42,867 nt of DNA from Deltaproteobacteria bacterium. Lineage in GTDB: Bacteria > Desulfobacterota > Binatia > UBA1149 > CAITLU01. Of the stretch, positions 41,875 through 42,867 are shown in pieces. The translations under genes were made by a program, and so were the position numbers. The notes under the pieces were generated by a model, which worked only from the letters and a program-made list of their open reading frames with translations, ran no database searches and had not been told where the DNA came from. How positions within the stretch are numbered: the stretch's first letter is position 1; every line of letters starts with the position of its first letter. The stretch lies in the NCBI GenBank assembly GCA_016218925.1, contig JACRCR010000014.1, positions 1 to 42,867 on the forward strand, read 5' to 3'.

Positions 41875-41895
41875 TAATTGCTTGACGCGCAATTA
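41875..41895. promoter_or_regulatory. 7-bp inverted repeat, probable AbiEi operator
   Basis: Perfect arms TAATTGC (41875-41881) and GCAATTA (41889-41895) flank TTGACGC, which itself contains the -35 box of the abiE promoter. AbiEi antitoxins carry an N-terminal winged helix and, in the characterised streptococcal system, repress their own operon by binding inverted repeats in the promoter. The position here fits negative autoregulation. Confidence 0.6.
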
Positions 41896-41909
41896 GCGTG
41901 AAATAGGAT
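41882..41909 (+). promoter_or_regulatory. Sigma70-type promoter of the abiE operon
   Basis: A -35 box TTGACG (41882-41887) and a -10 box TAGGAT (41904-41909) are 16 bp apart. The predicted transcription start falls at about the GTG start codon (41916), so the mRNA could be leaderless or nearly so. Confidence 0.55.
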
Positions 41910-41915
41910 ACCGCC

Positions 41916-42719
41916 GTGAAGCGAGCACTGGGCAACCTGGAGCGGCAGCTATTCGCCTACGCCCAGATGCGTAGGCTGCGGGCCTTGCGCACGCGCGATC
42001 TCACCGGTCCGCTTGGCATCTCCGACAAACAGGAGCGCGAGTTACTGAATCGGCTGGCGCAGGCCGGCATGATCACTCAGGTCCGACGCGGGCTCTACCT
42101 GGTCCCGCCGCGGCTGCCGCTAGGGGGCAAGTGGAGCCCCGAGGAAGCCTTGGTGCTCGACACGTTGATGGATGACCGTGACGGCGGGCGCTATCAGATC
42201 TGCGGACCCAACGCCTTTAACCGCTACGGCTTCGACGAACAGATCCCGACCCGGGTCTACGCGTACAACAACCGCATTTCCGCGGAGCGTGTCATCGGAA
42301 CTGTGGCCTTGACGTTGATCAAAGTGGCCGACGAACGGCTCGGCGACACGGAAAACGTGGAAACGGCCGGCGGCCTGACCGCCGTCTACTCATCGCGCTG
42401 CCGCACGTTGGTGGACGCGGTGTACGATTGGTCGCGATTCAACAGTCTGCCGCGGGCGTTTGAGTGGATCCGAGCGGAACTGAGCTCGGGGCGGGTCGGC
42501 GCGGCCGAGCTGGTCCGGAGCACGCTGCGCTACGGCGACATCGGGACGATCCGGCGCATGGGTGCATCGCTCGATCGCGCGGGCGTGACCGTCGCGCCGT
42601 TGCGGAAACTGGAGCGCGCGCTCGAGCCCACCTCCGGCCTGATCGCGTGGAACCCGACGCGGCCGAAGCGCGGGACTCTCGACCGGCGCTGGGGTGTCGT
42701 GTGGAACGACCATGAATGA
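41916..42719 (+). CDS. abiEi: Type IV toxin-antitoxin system antitoxin AbiEi
   Basis: This 267-residue protein starts at a GTG. The N-terminal winged helix is readable as LRALRTRDLTGPLGISDKQE to RRGLYLVPPRLPLGGKWSPEE (the AbiEi_4-type HTH). The body contains YQICGPNAFNRYGFDEQIPT, VYAYNNRISAERVIG and TLVDAVYDWSRFNSLPRAFEW, typical of AbiEi family C-terminal domains. It represses the operon and counteracts the AbiEii nucleotidyltransferase in an abortive-infection phage-defence module. The frame is full length. Its end overlaps abiEii by 8 bp. Confidence 0.88.
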   Translation: MKRALGNLERQLFAYAQMRRLRALRTRDLTGPLGISDKQERELLNRLAQAGMITQVRRGLYLVPPRLPLGGKWSPEEALVLDTLMDDRDGGRYQICGPNAFNRYGFDEQIPTRVYAYNNRISAERVIGTVALTLIKVADERLGDTENVETAGGLTAVYSSRCRTLVDAVYDWSRFNSLPRAFEWIRAELSSGRVGAAELVRSTLRYGDIGTIRRMGASLDRAGVTVAPLRKLERALEPTSGLIAWNPTRPKRGTLDRRWGVVWNDHE

Positions 42720-42867
42720 GTCGCTACCGATCCGCATCCACCAGGACCCCGCGCTGTTCCGGGAAGCTGTGAATTACACCGCCGCGGTAACGGGCTTCTC
42801 CTCCAGGCTCATTGAAAAGGACTATTTCTGCACCGTGCTCCTCCAGCACCTGGCCGGTGCCGGATGC
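42712..42867 (+). CDS. abiEii: AbiEii toxin, nucleotidyltransferase (N-terminus only, cut by window edge)
   Basis: The frame from the ATG at 42712 reads MNESLPIRIHQDPALFREAV, then TGFSSRLIEKDYFCTVLLQH, the typical AbiEii/AbiGii N-terminus (IEKDYF motif). It overlaps the antitoxin by 8 bp, as expected for co-translated TA genes. A second ATG at 42716 overlaps the antitoxin stop as ATGA but is out of this frame and gives no family sequence. The family modifies RNA, tRNA in some members, to halt growth. The active site lies beyond the window. Confidence 0.82.
   Translation, partial: MNESLPIRIHQDPALFREAVNYTAAVTGFSSRLIEKDYFCTVLLQHLAGAGC

Overview
The window is a GC-rich chromosomal segment, very probably from an uncultured deltaproteobacterium-like lineage (Myxococcota, Desulfobacterota or Binatota grade; the sequence alone does not settle which). 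The reasons are the large secreted proteins with Cys-rich DUF4215-type repeats, thrombospondin-type-3 calcium loops, EGF-like modules and beta-helices, a multihaem cytochrome, and a probable selenoprotein. No rRNA, tRNA or CRISPR array was recognised.

Layout. 1-7879 (minus): a partial mscL, a CDF metal-efflux transporter coupled by an ATGA overlap to a large VWA protein with a degenerate metalloprotease motif, then a 1017-aa DUF4215/EGF/beta-helix surface protein. 8040-12334 (plus): a BCP/PrxQ peroxiredoxin whose peroxidatic position is an in-frame TGA (probable selenocysteine), then phosphoketolase and acetate kinase overlapping by GTGA, which together turn sugar phosphates into acetate and ATP through acetyl phosphate. 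12399-15248 (minus): a secreted trypsin-like protein. 15249-16458: a 1.2-kb gene-free leader. 16459-27674 (plus): a two-gene, 11.2-kb module encoding a PKD/NHL/calcium-loop protein and, overlapping by GTGA, a 2659-aa protein with 17 haem-binding motifs followed by seven Ig-like repeats and two beta-helices. 27915-34685 (minus): a shorter paralogue of the DUF4215/EGF/beta-helix protein, a galactokinase with an abnormal C-terminus, an acyl-CoA ligase, a GT2 glycosyltransferase with a fused Rossmann-like tail, and a SnoaL-like protein. 34864-36477 (plus): an alkyl-DHAP-synthase-like FAD enzyme. 36493-40745 (minus): a SWIM zinc-finger protein and a SNF2 helicase overlapping by ATGA. 40986-42867 (plus): a decayed defence patch with a doubly truncated ATP-binding regulator, a frameshifted hsdR remnant, and an apparently intact type IV AbiEi/AbiEii operon that runs off the window end.

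The most notable items are the selenocysteine peroxiredoxin with a hairpin directly after the UGA, the giant cytochrome/Ig/beta-helix fusion translated with a PKD/NHL partner (a candidate extracellular electron-transfer or surface-redox module), the CLCA-like VWA protein that has lost its catalytic glutamate, and the AbiE promoter with a 7-bp inverted repeat around its -35 box. Most adjacent same-strand genes overlap by 4 bp, so translational coupling is the rule here.
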